DNA of 33,661 nucleotides from an uncultured Eubacteriales bacterium (lineage in GTDB: Bacteria; Bacillota; Clostridia; Christensenellales; Borkfalkiaceae): positions 1-33,661 of the forward strand of contig URMT01000007.1 of the NCBI GenBank assembly GCA_900549005.1. The letters are read 5' to 3'. This document shows, piece by piece, positions 15,596 through 23,875 of this stretch. A model generated the notes under the pieces. That model worked only from the letters and a program-made list of their open reading frames with translations. It made no database searches and was not told the origin of the DNA. Every line of letters begins with the position of its first letter. Position 1 is the stretch's first letter. A program made the translations under genes and the position numbers.

Positions 15596-15624
15596 TTTAC
15601 AAAATGCCGCAGTTTTATTATAAT
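15596..15624 (+). promoter_or_regulatory. der-plsY promoter
   Basis: TTTACA (15596-15601), exactly 17 bases, and consensus TATAAT (15619-15624), starting right after the T run of the preceding terminator. The predicted start is near 15631, about 29 bases before the der ATG. Confidence 0.75.
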
Positions 15625-15659
15625 GGTTTACAGTTAAACTTTTTTAAAGCAGGTAAACA

Positions 15660-16976
15660 ATGTCAAAACCGCTCGTTGCCATAGTCGGCAGACCCAATGT
15701 CGGCAAAAGCACCTTTTTCAATAAAGTTGCGGGCAGAAAAATTTCAATAACCGAAGACAGGCCCGGCGTCACGCGCGACAGGCTGTATGCCGATGCCGAA
15801 TGGCGCGGGCGCGCCTTTTCGATGGTGGATACAGGCGGCATAGAGTTGAAGTCGCAGGACACTATGTGGCGCGAAATCAAAAAGCAGGCCGAAGTCGCCA
15901 TAGATACAGCCCACGTAATTTTATTCTTCGTGGACGGAAAAGAGGGGCTCACCGCCTCGGACTACGACGTGGCGGATATGCTCCGCCGCAGCAAAAAGCC
16001 CGTAATTTTAGTGGTGAACAAAATAGACGACTACTCCGAAGACAAGCTGTTCGAGTTCTATTCCCTCGGCCTCGGCGAACCGTACGCCGTTTCTTCCGAA
16101 CACGGGACGGGCCTCGGCGACCTTCTTGACGAGGTTGTCAGCTACTTTGAAAAAATTCCCGCCGAAGACGACAACAGCATAAAGATAGCCGTGGTCGGCA
16201 AGCCCAATGCGGGCAAATCCAGCCTTGTCAACAGGCTTCTCGGCTTCGACCGCTCGATTGTCACCGACATAGCGGGCACCACGCGCGACGCGATTGATAC
16301 GCGCTTCACCGCGCCCGACGGCGGCGAATATACCATAATCGACACTGCGGGCATAAGGAAGAAGAGCAGGGTAGAGGACGACATAGAGTACTATTCGGTA
16401 ATGCGTGCATTCGACGCCGTGCGCCGCGCCGACGTGTGCATACTCGTGGTAGACAGCACCGAGGGGCTCACCGAACAGGACACAAAAATCATCGGCTACG
16501 TTCACGAACAGGGCAAGCCCTCCGTCGTGGTGATGAACAAGTGGGACCTCATCGAAAAGGACACCAACACCATAAACGAATTCCAGGCCAAGCTCAAAGA
16601 GGACTTGAAGTTTATGGACTATTTCCGCTCGCTGTACGTTTCCGCAAAGACGGGTCAGCGAACGGATAAAATTCTCGCCGCCGTAAAAGAGGTATACGCA
16701 AACTCCAAAAGGCGCATACAGACGGGCGTTTTAAACGACGTTATAAGCTCGGCCGTGCGCGCCAACGAGCCGCCTTCGTATAACGGCAGAAGGCTCAAAA
16801 TTTATTACAGCACGCAGGTTGCCGAAGCTCCGCCCGTATTTGCCATATTCGTCAACGACGGCAGACTTCTGCACTTTTCCTACGAAAGATTTCTTGAAAA
16901 CACTCTGCGCTCGGCGTTCGATTTTTCGGGCACGCCGATTAAAATAGTCACGCGCGACAAAAAGGAAGATAATTAA
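15660..16976 (+). CDS. der: ribosome assembly GTPase Der (EngA)
   Basis: Der is the essential double-GTPase needed for late 50S assembly. The 438-residue product has two G domains in tandem, with P-loops at 10-18 (GRPNVGKST) and 180-188 (GKPNAGKSS), G3 motifs DTGG and DTAG, G4 motifs NKID and NKWD, and a C-terminal KH-like domain ending near 'FDFSGTPIKIVTR'. The ATG has an AGG Shine-Dalgarno. plsY follows after 34 bases, a der-plsY order common in Bacillota. Confidence 0.97.
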   Translation: MSKPLVAIVGRPNVGKSTFFNKVAGRKISITEDRPGVTRDRLYADAEWRGRAFSMVDTGGIELKSQDTMWREIKKQAEVAIDTAHVILFFVDGKEGLTASDYDVADMLRRSKKPVILVVNKIDDYSEDKLFEFYSLGLGEPYAVSSEHGTGLGDLLDEVVSYFEKIPAEDDNSIKIAVVGKPNAGKSSLVNRLLGFDRSIVTDIAGTTRDAIDTRFTAPDGGEYTIIDTAGIRKKSRVEDDIEYYSVMRAFDAVRRADVCILVVDSTEGLTEQDTKIIGYVHEQGKPSVVVMNKWDLIEKDTNTINEFQAKLKEDLKFMDYFRSLYVSAKTGQRTDKILAAVKEVYANSKRRIQTGVLNDVISSAVRANEPPSYNGRRLKIYYSTQVAEAPPVFAIFVNDGRLLHFSYERFLENTLRSAFDFSGTPIKIVTRDKKEDN

Positions 16977-17010
16977 GGCGTTTGCCGCACGGCGGCAAGG
17001 CGGGTAGGGT

Positions 17011-17745
17011 ATGATAGATTTTTACGTATCTGAAAAGTGGTATTATTTTATTATAGCCGCGGTTGTTTGCTACCTTGTGGGCTGTTTCAACTTTGCGGTA
17101 ATAATTTCGCAGTTCAAAAATAAAGATATCCGCGACCAGGGCAGCGGCAACCCGGGCACGATGAATATGATGCGCACCTTCGGTTTGAAGATAGGCATCA
17201 TAAACTTCTTCTGCGACGCGTTGAAGGGCGGCATTCCCGTGCTTGCCGTATACTTCATATTCCGCGGCAGCGTGTTTGCGGGAACGGACGTAAACGTGGC
17301 CGACTTTATGCGCTATTTCTGCGGCCTGTTCGTGGTAATAGGCCACATCTTCCCCGTAACTATGAAGTTCAAGGGCGGCAAGGGCATTGCATCAACGCTC
17401 GGCCTCTTCTGGGTTGCGCTCGCGTGCGAAGAGTGGTGGTACGTGTTCATAGGCCTCGGCGTGTGCCTTCTGGTCTTTCTTTACATCGCCGTTTCGGAAT
17501 GGGGTTCAATGGGCTCCCTTCTGGGCGTTTCGGCTTTCTCTATATGGCAGGCGGTTACATTCTTTTTGGAATACCGCGCAGAACTTACAAACGGCTGGGT
17601 AATTGCCTGCTTCGCGCTTTTGCTTGCCATAAACCTGTTCACCTGGATAGCGCACCACAAAAACCTTTATAAACTCCTCGGCGGCGAAGAACACCGCACT
17701 TCCATAAAGAGAATGATAAACAAAAAGCTCAAAAAATCGCAATAA
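17011..17745 (+). CDS. plsY: glycerol-3-phosphate acyltransferase PlsY
   Basis: PlsY transfers the acyl group from acyl-phosphate to glycerol-3-phosphate, the first step of phospholipid synthesis, in the cytoplasmic membrane. The 244-residue product carries the family motifs: 'GSGNPGTMNMMR', 'DALKGGIPV' and 'GHIFPVTMKFKGGKGIAST'. Several hydrophobic helices span the chain. The length is a little above the usual 200-220 because of a longer region near 80-100. The Shine-Dalgarno GGGTAGGG lies close to the ATG. It follows der, and a GC-rich hairpin closes the unit. Confidence 0.95.
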   Translation: MIDFYVSEKWYYFIIAAVVCYLVGCFNFAVIISQFKNKDIRDQGSGNPGTMNMMRTFGLKIGIINFFCDALKGGIPVLAVYFIFRGSVFAGTDVNVADFMRYFCGLFVVIGHIFPVTMKFKGGKGIASTLGLFWVALACEEWWYVFIGLGVCLLVFLYIAVSEWGSMGSLLGVSAFSIWQAVTFFLEYRAELTNGWVIACFALLLAINLFTWIAHHKNLYKLLGGEEHRTSIKRMINKKLKKSQ

Positions 17746-17750
17746 AAAGC

Positions 17751-17778
17751 GCGCCGCGGCAAATTTTTGCCGCGGCGC
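17751..17778. terminator. hairpin between plsY and the convergent PH-like gene
   Basis: A 13-bp perfect stem (GCGCCGCGGCAAA and its complement) with a TT loop, starting just after plsY. The tail is TTCAAATTTT on the plus strand and CTTTTTATT on the minus strand, so it may work in both directions. Confidence 0.65.
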
Positions 17779-17835
17779 TTCAAATTTTCAACATTGTTTT
17801 TACATTCTGTTTAAAAAGGCGGTTTTATCGCGCCT

Positions 17836-18321
17836 TTACGATTTCTTTTCGTCGTCCCCGCCCGTGCTCGTCTTCGACTTTATGCTGTATTCAATCTTGG
17901 GGTTTACGTCAAGCACGGCCTGCACAAAGTTTTCGTATTCGCTCCGCTTAATCACCACGTTCACGCAGGTATCGTTTTTTAAAATCACGCTCAGCTTTTC
18001 GGTGGCGCGGTCAAGGGTAATCTCGTCTATGTCGGCAATGTCGTACCTGGTTTTCAAAAAGCCGAAGCTGGTCTTGAAGTGCTTTTCGTCAACGCCGTAA
18101 TAAGACGCTGTAAGAAAGAGCAGCGAGATTGTGAACAGCGCCGTAGTCACTATGAATTGCAGAACGTATCTCAAAATGGTGAACGCCTCCACGGCGGAGT
18201 GCCTCAGCCCGAAGGCTATCACCTGCCACAGCGTCACGCCAAGCCCGGCCAGAGCAATGGCCATAACTGCGGCAATCAGTATGTATATAACTCTTGTAAA
18301 CTTGTATCTGAAAATTTTCAT
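17836..18321 (-). CDS. small membrane protein with bacterial PH-like domain
   Basis: The 161-residue product has two membrane helices (about 10-36 and 50-72) and a C-terminal domain reading 'YYGVDEKHFKTSFGFLKTRY' then 'IADIDEITL' and 'NPKIEY'. This order resembles the bacterial PH domains (bPH_4/YdbS type) found on small membrane proteins. Function is unknown. The start was placed at the ATG at 18321 because a promoter puts the transcription start on its first base. An ATG 18 bases earlier has AAGGA directly against it, too close for use, and a further upstream extension to 18393 lies above the promoter. Confidence 0.75.
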   Translation of the reverse strand: MKIFRYKFTRVIYILIAAVMAIALAGLGVTLWQVIAFGLRHSAVEAFTILRYVLQFIVTTALFTISLLFLTASYYGVDEKHFKTSFGFLKTRYDIADIDEITLDRATEKLSVILKNDTCVNVVIKRSEYENFVQAVLDVNPKIEYSIKSKTSTGGDDEKKS

Positions 18322-18327
18322 AGCAGA

Positions 18328-18356
18328 ATTATATACCATTCCTTCCGCAAAATCAA
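18328..18356 (-). promoter_or_regulatory. promoter predicting a leaderless mRNA
   Basis: On the minus strand, TTGATT (18351-18356), 17 bases, TATAAT (18328-18333), then TCTGCT and ATG. With usual spacing the first transcribed base is the A of ATG at 18321. Confidence 0.65.
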
Positions 18357-18483
18357 GGGGAAACGCCTGTAAAAAAGGCGTGCAACCGTGCAATTTGGGT
18401 AACTTTTATGCAAAATCACGGTGCTGAGGGCGCAGTCCGACAAAAAAAGTAAGCGCGCGGTAAAAATTGTTTGCGCCAAAGCC

Positions 18484-18512
18484 TTGAATAATCGCCGATT
18501 TTTTGGTACAAT
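18484..18512 (+). promoter_or_regulatory. hydratase gene promoter
   Basis: TTGAAT (18484-18489), 17 bases, extended -10 TGGTACAAT with core 18507-18512. The predicted start near 18519 gives a 34-base leader with a GGGAG Shine-Dalgarno before the ATG at 18553. Confidence 0.65.
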
Positions 18513-18552
18513 TGAATTTGTAACACAAAACAGGCAAAAGGGAGAATTTCTT

Positions 18553-20772
18553 ATGATAAAACTTATCAAAGGCGGAGTATATTATATGGAGGGCACCCTC
18601 TTCAAAGAGAGGGACGCCTTTATGGTCGAGGCAAAGAAGCAGAAGGCCATAAAGTCCACTATGGCATATAAAATTTTAAAGGCGCACAACAAGGGCGACG
18701 ACGAAAATCTGAAAATCAAGTTCGATGCCCTCGCCTCGCACGACATAACCTACGTGGGCATAATTCAGACTGCAAAGGCTTCCGGCCTCAAAGAATTTCC
18801 CCTTTCATATACCCTCACAAACTGCCACAACTCGCTGTGCGCGGTTGGCGGCACCATAAACGAAGACGACCACGTCTTCGGCCTTTCCGCCGCAAAAAAA
18901 TACGGCGGCAACTACGTTCCCCCGCACCTTGCGGTAATCCACCAGTATATGCGCGAGGCCGAGGCTAAGTGCGGCGCTATGATTTTAGGTTCAGACAGCC
19001 ACACCCGCTACGGCGCTCTGGGCACTATGGCGGTGGGCGAAGGCGGCCCCGAACTCGTAAAACAGCTCCTCGGTCAGACTTACGACGTAAAGCGCCCCGA
19101 GGTGATAGCCGTATACTTAAAGGGCAAGCCCAAAAAGGGCGTCGGCCCGCAGGACGTCGCCATAGCTCTCGTGGGCGCCACCTTCAAAAAGGGCTTCGTA
19201 AAGAACAAGGTGCTCGAATTCATCGGCCCCGGAATAAAGAACCTTTCAATGGACTACCGCCTGGGCATCGACGTAATGACCACCGAAACGACCTGCCTTT
19301 CCAGCATATGGGAGACGGACGAAACCACCAAGGAATTCTTTAAAATTCACGGCAGGGAGGGGGACTTCAAGGAACTCCACCCCGAACAGCCCGCCTACTA
19401 CGACGGCGCCGTGACGATAGACCTCTCGCGCGTCGAGCCGATGATAGCCCTGCCGTTCCACCCCTCCAACGCATACACGATAAGGGAGGTAATCGAAAAC
19501 GCGAAGGACATTCTGGGCGAGGTTGAAGAGCGCGGCAATAAGTTGAAGGGCGCGCATACATTCCATCTCCTCGATAAAGTCAAGGACGGAAAAATTTACG
19601 TAGACCAGGGCATAATAGCAGGCTGCGCGGGCGGTATGTACGAAAATATTGCCGAAGCCGCTGAAATTTTAAAGGGAAAGAGTTGCGGTAACGGCGAATT
19701 TTCTTTGAGCGTATATCCCCAAAGCCAGCCCGTGTTCAAGTGCCTTGTTGATAACGGCTACATATCCACGCTTATGGGCGCGGGCGCCATAGTAAAGACG
19801 GCGTTCTGCGGCCCCTGCTTCGGCGCGGGCGACACCCCTGCCGACAACGGCCTCTCCATCCGCCACACCACCCGCAACTTTGAAAACAGGGAAGGTTCCA
19901 AACTTGGCGAAGGCCAGCTTTCGGCCGTTGCGCTTATGGACGCGCGCTCGATAGCCGCAACCGCCGCAAACGGCGGCGTACTTACCCCCGCGACGGAGGC
20001 GGAGTACACCAAAAAGCTCAAAAAGTATTACTTCGACGGCTCTATATACGAAAAGAGGGTATACCGCGGCTGGGGCAAGGCCGAACCTTGTGAAAAGCTC
20101 GTATACGGCAACAACATTGCCGACTGGCCCGAACAGATACCCCTTGCAAACAGCGTTCTGATGAAGGCTGTGTCTGTGCTCACCGACCCCGTAACCACCA
20201 CCGACGAGCTCATTCCCTCGGGCGAAACTTCCAGCTACCGCTCCAACCCTATGCGCCTCGCGCAGTTCGCGCTCTCGCGCAAGGACCCCGGCTACGTGGG
20301 CAGGGCAAAGGCGGTCTTCGAAGACGAAAAGGCAAGGCGCGAAAGCGGCGCACTTCCCGAAGAGGTCTTGAAGGAAGTGGGCATTCAGCTCGATAAAGAT
20401 ACGATGTACGGCAGTTGCGTAGTTGCGCGCAAGCCTGGCGACGGTTCGGCGAGGGAGCAGGCGGCCTCCTGCCAGCGCGTTCTTGGCGGCGTGGCCAACA
20501 TTGCCACGGAATACGCCACCAAGCGCTACCGCTCCAACCTAATAAATTGGGGTATGCTTCCCTTAATCTGCCGCAATTTCGACTTTGCGTTGGGCGATTA
20601 TGTGTATATCGAAAACATTGCGGGACTTTTAAAAGAGGGTGCGGAAGTAGTGCCCGCAAAACACATATCGGGCGGCAAAGTAAAGAACATTCAGCTCGAA
20701 CTCGGCTACCTCACCCCCGAAGAAAAGCAGATAATTCTTTCCGGTTGCCTTATAAACTATAACAGGAAGTAA
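18553..20772 (+). CDS. aconitase-family hydratase (YbhJ-like)
   Basis: The 739-residue product belongs to the aconitase superfamily of [4Fe-4S] dehydratases. Seen: '[20 protein letters not shown]' (147-166), the aconitase 'DSHT' signature, and the three cluster ligands Cys358 ('IIAGC'), Cys419 and Cys422 ('FCGPC'). '[11 protein letters not shown]' and the C-terminal swivel region '[13 protein letters not shown]' follow. It is closer in form to the uncharacterised YbhJ-type hydratases than to AcnA, AcnB or LeuCD, so the substrate is not known. The start is the ATG with GGGAG upstream; an in-frame extension to 18421 runs through the promoter. It stands alone, with no other TCA or leucine gene near. 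Confidence 0.88.
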   Translation: MIKLIKGGVYYMEGTLFKERDAFMVEAKKQKAIKSTMAYKILKAHNKGDDENLKIKFDALASHDITYVGIIQTAKASGLKEFPLSYTLTNCHNSLCAVGGTINEDDHVFGLSAAKKYGGNYVPPHLAVIHQYMREAEAKCGAMILGSDSHTRYGALGTMAVGEGGPELVKQLLGQTYDVKRPEVIAVYLKGKPKKGVGPQDVAIALVGATFKKGFVKNKVLEFIGPGIKNLSMDYRLGIDVMTTETTCLSSIWETDETTKEFFKIHGREGDFKELHPEQPAYYDGAVTIDLSRVEPMIALPFHPSNAYTIREVIENAKDILGEVEERGNKLKGAHTFHLLDKVKDGKIYVDQGIIAGCAGGMYENIAEAAEILKGKSCGNGEFSLSVYPQSQPVFKCLVDNGYISTLMGAGAIVKTAFCGPCFGAGDTPADNGLSIRHTTRNFENREGSKLGEGQLSAVALMDARSIAATAANGGVLTPATEAEYTKKLKKYYFDGSIYEKRVYRGWGKAEPCEKLVYGNNIADWPEQIPLANSVLMKAVSVLTDPVTTTDELIPSGETSSYRSNPMRLAQFALSRKDPGYVGRAKAVFEDEKARRESGALPEEVLKEVGIQLDKDTMYGSCVVARKPGDGSAREQAASCQRVLGGVANIATEYATKRYRSNLINWGMLPLICRNFDFALGDYVYIENIAGLLKEGAEVVPAKHISGGKVKNIQLELGYLTPEEKQIILSGCLINYNRK

Positions 20773-20821
20773 TTGACATAGCTAAGAGGGCAATTTCAGC
20801 TGTAAATTTGCATAATTTATA

Positions 20822-20856
20822 TATGCCGCCCGCCGCATTTTGCGGCAGGCGGCATA
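20822..20856. terminator. strong hairpin after the hydratase gene
   Basis: TATGCCGCC pairs with GGCGGCATA and GCCGCA with TGCGGC, with one C-A mismatch and a TTT loop. No T run follows on the plus strand, so termination is likely but not certain; it may instead protect the 3' end. Confidence 0.5.
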
Positions 20857-20868
20857 CCTGAAATAAAG

Positions 20869-20897
20869 TTGTTTGTTGAAGGCAATGCAAATATAGT
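20869..20897 (+). promoter_or_regulatory. promoter of the AT-rich zinc-ribbon gene
   Basis: TTGTTT (20869-20874), 17 bases, TATAGT (20892-20897). The leader of about 49 bases is A/T-rich and ends in a GGGGG Shine-Dalgarno before the ATG at 20953. Confidence 0.5.
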
Positions 20898-20952
20898 ATC
20901 ATCATATAGACAATATTATTTTTACCATAGCAAAAAATGAAAGGGGGAACTT

Positions 20953-21447
20953 ATGAAGTGTAGTCAATGTGGTTGTACAGATTTAGTTAAAGTAAAATTT
21001 CCGCAGGAAGTGTCTTTGAGTTTAACTGAGATTGGATTGTCGGGATATACAAATGATTATGACATTAAAAATCAAGTGTATTGCAATTCTTTTATTTGTT
21101 TGAATTGCGGGCATTTTGAATTTTTTAATTTATCGTTAGCAGAACAAATCAAATGCGATATAAAAATTAAAGAAGAAGCAAAAGAAAATATAAACAAAAT
21201 TAAAAATGAAATTCACGAATTGTGGGAAAATATTTTAAGTAAACTTAAAGAAAAAGAAAAGTTGGAAATTGAGTCAAAAGATTTAGATATAACTTTAAGA
21301 AGATATAATGAAGTGCAAGAACAATTATCAGGTATAGAGAATGATATAGAAAATTTAAATAAGGCGATTAAGGAAAAAGAAGATAAAATAAAGAAGTTTG
21401 AGCAGACACTAAAATGGAAAGGAAATAATAGATTAGAAAAAGATTAA
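20953..21447 (+). CDS. AT-rich zinc-ribbon and coiled-coil protein, probably acquired
   Basis: The 164-residue product starts with a zinc ribbon: Cys3-xx-Cys6 and Cys49-xx-Cys52 ('CLNCGHFEFFN'). From about 65 to the end it is a Lys/Glu/Ile-rich helix with heptad spacing, a long coiled coil. No enzyme motif is present. The gene is strikingly A/T-rich: by my count 11 of 60 bases are G or C at 21181-21240, against 39 of 60 at 20281-20340 in the neighbouring hydratase. Codon choice differs likewise (AAA, ATA, TTA, AGA favoured). It stands alone between a hairpin and a bidirectional terminator, next to a dispersed repeat. Function unknown; transfer is inferred from composition. Confidence 0.78.
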   Translation: MKCSQCGCTDLVKVKFPQEVSLSLTEIGLSGYTNDYDIKNQVYCNSFICLNCGHFEFFNLSLAEQIKCDIKIKEEAKENINKIKNEIHELWENILSKLKEKEKLEIESKDLDITLRRYNEVQEQLSGIENDIENLNKAIKEKEDKIKKFEQTLKWKGNNRLEKD

Positions 21448-21459
21448 TAATCACCTCCG

Positions 21460-21512
21460 TCGCTTCGCTCTTTGCAACTAAGTGACCGAAGGGAACGCAC
21501 GGAGAAATCTCA
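21460..21512. repeat. dispersed intergenic repeat (copy 4)
   Basis: A CGTCGCTTCGCTC stretch leads to GGAGAAATCTCA (21501-21512), the same 12-base end as at 7859-7870 and 11914-11925. It follows directly on the AT-rich gene. Confidence 0.55.
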
Positions 21513-21577
21513 ATAAAATAAACAAATTCCTCTAACTGTTTGCTTTATTTACTTAGCTTGAATTTCAAAGTTATGAT

Positions 21578-21614
21578 AAAAAACAAAACCACCGCTGCGG
21601 TGGTTTTGTTTTTT
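21578..21614. terminator. perfect bidirectional terminator
   Basis: Arms 21578-21595 and 21597-21614 are 18-base perfect complements around one T, with six As at the left and six Ts at the right. It separates two convergent genes and overlaps the last codons of the minus-strand one by two bases. Confidence 0.85.
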
Positions 21615-22218
21615 AAATTCCGTTGTTTTCTGCGGGCATCTTGGGCAGCTTGCCGCTTGCGTTTTTGCGCCCGCCGTTCTGCCTGTGCCTGCCGTTTTTT
21701 CTCACCCCGTGCGGCGCGGCTTTTTTGTTTTCGCCGTTCTTGTTTTTGTCCGGCTGTTCTGTGCCGTCTGCATCGTCCGCATCGGTGATTTTTGCGCCTT
21801 CGGCGCCGTCAGCTCCGTCGCCTGTCGGAATGTCGCCGTCAGGCAGGGGAGGCCTGCCCGAAACATTGCCGTTCGGCATTATAAAGCCGGGCAATCCGGG
21901 CCGTCTGTCTTTGCCAAGCCTGCCGCGGTCGAACTCAAATCCGTTCATTCCGCCCGAAGTGTCCTCGTCGCCGGGCATAGGGGGCATATTGTCTTTCGGC
22001 ATAGGCCTGTGCTCGCCGTCACGCCTGCAAGGGCAGTCGTCGCCGCAGTCGCAGTAGCCCGCTTTGCACCCGTCGTCGCCGTTTTCTTCCCCGGCAGAGC
22101 GCGTGTATCCGCTCAGTGCGTTGTTTCCTCCGCCCGTCTGCCCCTTCGAGCAGGCGGCGGTTCCAAGGCCTGCCGCCGCAATTACGGCGGTAAGCAATAT
22201 CAGTAACAATTTTTTCAT
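21613..22218 (-). CDS. secreted lipoprotein with a cysteine cluster and Gly/Pro/Asp-rich body
   Basis: The 201-residue product starts with a signal peptide (MKKLLLILLTAVIAAAG) and a lipobox-like 'TAAC' with Cys23, so it is probably lipidated and held on the outer face of the membrane. A cluster Cys51, Cys56, Cys58, Cys62, Cys64 follows, suited to bind a metal or form disulfides. The rest is low-complexity and disordered, rich in Gly, Pro, Asp, Asn and Lys. It has no family I recognise. The ATG at 22218 was chosen because the signal peptide starts there; it has no Shine-Dalgarno and a CATACT hexamer sits six bases upstream. Lipidation is an inference. Confidence 0.68.
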   Translation of the reverse strand: MKKLLLILLTAVIAAAGLGTAACSKGQTGGGNNALSGYTRSAGEENGDDGCKAGYCDCGDDCPCRRDGEHRPMPKDNMPPMPGDEDTSGGMNGFEFDRGRLGKDRRPGLPGFIMPNGNVSGRPPLPDGDIPTGDGADGAEGAKITDADDADGTEQPDKNKNGENKKAAPHGVRKNGRHRQNGGRKNASGKLPKMPAENNGI

Positions 22219-22290
22219 ACCCGCAGTATGTGAAAATGGGTTGCTGTTATTCATATGCTTGCTTTTTTTTGTGCCATATGTTAAAATCAT

Positions 22291-22421
22291 TTCTGCCTGA
22301 GCGGGAAGAGCGCAAATCTGACTGCGAAGGGGTGAATAAGCGTTATCCGCAATGCCGCGGCTCGCCGCGGCAAGGCTTCTGGTTTTTTTCTCCCCGTCCG
22401 TTCAGGAAAGGGGAATTTTTT
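22291..22421 (+). promoter_or_regulatory. structured leader before the hydrogenase-regulator-like gene
   Basis: TGCCGCGG (22353-22360), loop CTCG and CCGCGGCA (22365-22372) make a strong hairpin; a run of seven Ts starts 10 bases later. A further TCCCC/GGGGA pairing could hide the ribosome binding site (AGGAAAGGGG). I compared it by eye with common riboswitch cores and saw no match. Confidence 0.35.
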
Positions 22422-22667
22422 ATGCAATCGAGGGTAGCGGTAATCAGCATAATGGTGGAAGACAGGACGCAGGCGGCAAACATAAACGCCCTGCTGTCGC
22501 AGTTCGGCGAATACATCGTGGGCAGAATGGGCATACCGTACAAGGCAAAAAACGTGAACATTATGTGCGTGGTTGCCGATGCTCCCACCGAAGTGCTCAA
22601 CACAATCACGGGCAAAATCGGCAGCCTTTCGGGCGTCACCGCAAAGACGCTTATGGGCAAGCTGTAA
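22422..22667 (+). CDS. TM1266-type iron-only hydrogenase system regulator, ACT-like
   Basis: The 81-residue product matches the small ACT-like family named for TM1266, often found beside [FeFe]-hydrogenase maturation genes. Seen: 'RVAVISIMVEDRTQAANINA', 'GRMGIPYKAKNVNIM' and 'GKIGSLSGVTAKTLMGKL', the usual two beta-alpha-beta units. The ATG has an AAAGGGG Shine-Dalgarno; an in-frame extension upstream is basic and unlike the family. No hydrogenase gene (hydA, hydE, hydF, hydG) lies in the window. Family members probably bind a small ligand, but the role is not established. Confidence 0.85.
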   Translation: MQSRVAVISIMVEDRTQAANINALLSQFGEYIVGRMGIPYKAKNVNIMCVVADAPTEVLNTITGKIGSLSGVTAKTLMGKL

Positions 22668-22764
22668 ATAATTTTTTGTCGCGGCAAAATTTTCAATTGC
22701 CCCGCACATATGCCCCAACCAAAGCAGTTATTTTACATTGACTTTATTTTTAAGGAGAACACTT

Positions 22765-23802
22765 ATGAAAGGTATAAAAAGGATTGTCGCGGCGGCTTTA
22801 TGCGGCGCCGCGGCCATAGCGTGCGCGTTCGGCTTCGCCGCCTGCACCGACGGACAGGAAACGGGCGACGGCGATTTCAGCTACTCGGTGTATATGCCCG
22901 ACGGTGCCCCCGCGCTCTCTGTGGCGCAGCTTATGGCCGAAGATATGCAGTTCGGCGGCGAGGTTGACTACAACGTGGTTGATTCAAGCACCATTCAGAC
23001 TTACGTCACGGGCAACTCCCCCGAAGCCGACATATGCATACTTCCCGTAAATCTCGCCGCGCAGCTCCTCGGCACGGGCGAAAGTTACAAAATGCTCGGC
23101 ACGGTCACGCACGGCAATCTCTTTCTTCTCTCCAAGACCGACGATACGCAGATAACTTCCGATAACCTTTCCTCGCTCGTCGGCAAGTCGGTGGGCGTGG
23201 TCAACCTTGCGGCCGTTCCGGGGCTTACGTTCAAAGTCGTGCTCAGCGCGGCGAATATTTCATATAACGAAGTGGGCAGCAGCGGAGAGGAGAGCGAGAC
23301 GGCAGTCAACCTGTACGCGATATCCGCTTCCGACGTGGGCGGCACTTCATACGATTATTACGTTCTGCCCGAACCCGCCGCAACCACTATGACGGGCAGG
23401 CTTCAATCGCTTGAATTCGTGGGCGATTTGCAGGAACTCTATGGCGGCGAAGACGGCTACCCCCAGGCGGTGATGGTGGCAAAGACAACTGTAATAGAGG
23501 AAAATGAAGAATTTATCGGGGATTTTATCTCCGCGGTTGAAGGGAGCGCCGAATGGCTTGCCGCCGACACAACTTCTATGCAGACGGTGGTAGAGGCCGT
23601 GCAGTCGCACCTTACCGAGGGTATGACGCCCACGTTCACTGCCGAAAATCTCAATGCGCAGGTCATTGAAAACTGCGCGATTGAATTCGTCGCGGCGGCG
23701 GAGTGCAAGCAGGAAGTGAGCAACTTCCTCGTAAGGCTCAGCGCCGTCGCGGGCCGCGCCTTCATTGCGGAGGATGATTTCTTCTACGGCTACATTTCGT
23801 AA
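22765..23802 (+). CDS. ABC transporter substrate-binding lipoprotein (NMT1/TauT type)
   Basis: The 345-residue product has a signal peptide and a lipobox ending in Cys27 ('GFAAC'), then a periplasmic-binding fold: 'VYMPDGAPALSVAQLMAED', 'ADICILPVNLAAQLL', 'LVGKSVGVVNLAAVPGL', as in the NitT/TauT group that binds nitrate, sulfonates, taurine or thiamine precursors. Residues do not settle the substrate. The ATG has an AAGGAG Shine-Dalgarno. It is the first of three genes for a full importer with the permease and ATPase downstream. Confidence 0.88.
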   Translation: MKGIKRIVAAALCGAAAIACAFGFAACTDGQETGDGDFSYSVYMPDGAPALSVAQLMAEDMQFGGEVDYNVVDSSTIQTYVTGNSPEADICILPVNLAAQLLGTGESYKMLGTVTHGNLFLLSKTDDTQITSDNLSSLVGKSVGVVNLAAVPGLTFKVVLSAANISYNEVGSSGEESETAVNLYAISASDVGGTSYDYYVLPEPAATTMTGRLQSLEFVGDLQELYGGEDGYPQAVMVAKTTVIEENEEFIGDFISAVEGSAEWLAADTTSMQTVVEAVQSHLTEGMTPTFTAENLNAQVIENCAIEFVAAAECKQEVSNFLVRLSAVAGRAFIAEDDFFYGYIS

Positions 23803-23875
23803 TGCGGCCGCATTTTGCGGGCTGGAAAACTTAAAATAACTTTGTAACAAAAATAATTTTACGGGCGGATTTCAG

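Noticed and set aside
18421..18552. Longer start for the aconitase-family hydratase
   Set aside because: The extension covers the predicted promoter (18484-18512), while the ATG at 18553 has a good Shine-Dalgarno.
22291..22421. Known riboswitch before the hydrogenase-regulator-like gene
   Set aside because: The conserved cores of TPP, purine, ZTP, c-di-GMP, fluoride and THF classes were not seen by eye; only hairpins are reported.
22738..22743. TTGACT as a -35 for the substrate-binding protein gene
   Set aside because: No -10 is found at a fitting distance; the place where one should be is occupied by the Shine-Dalgarno and start codon.
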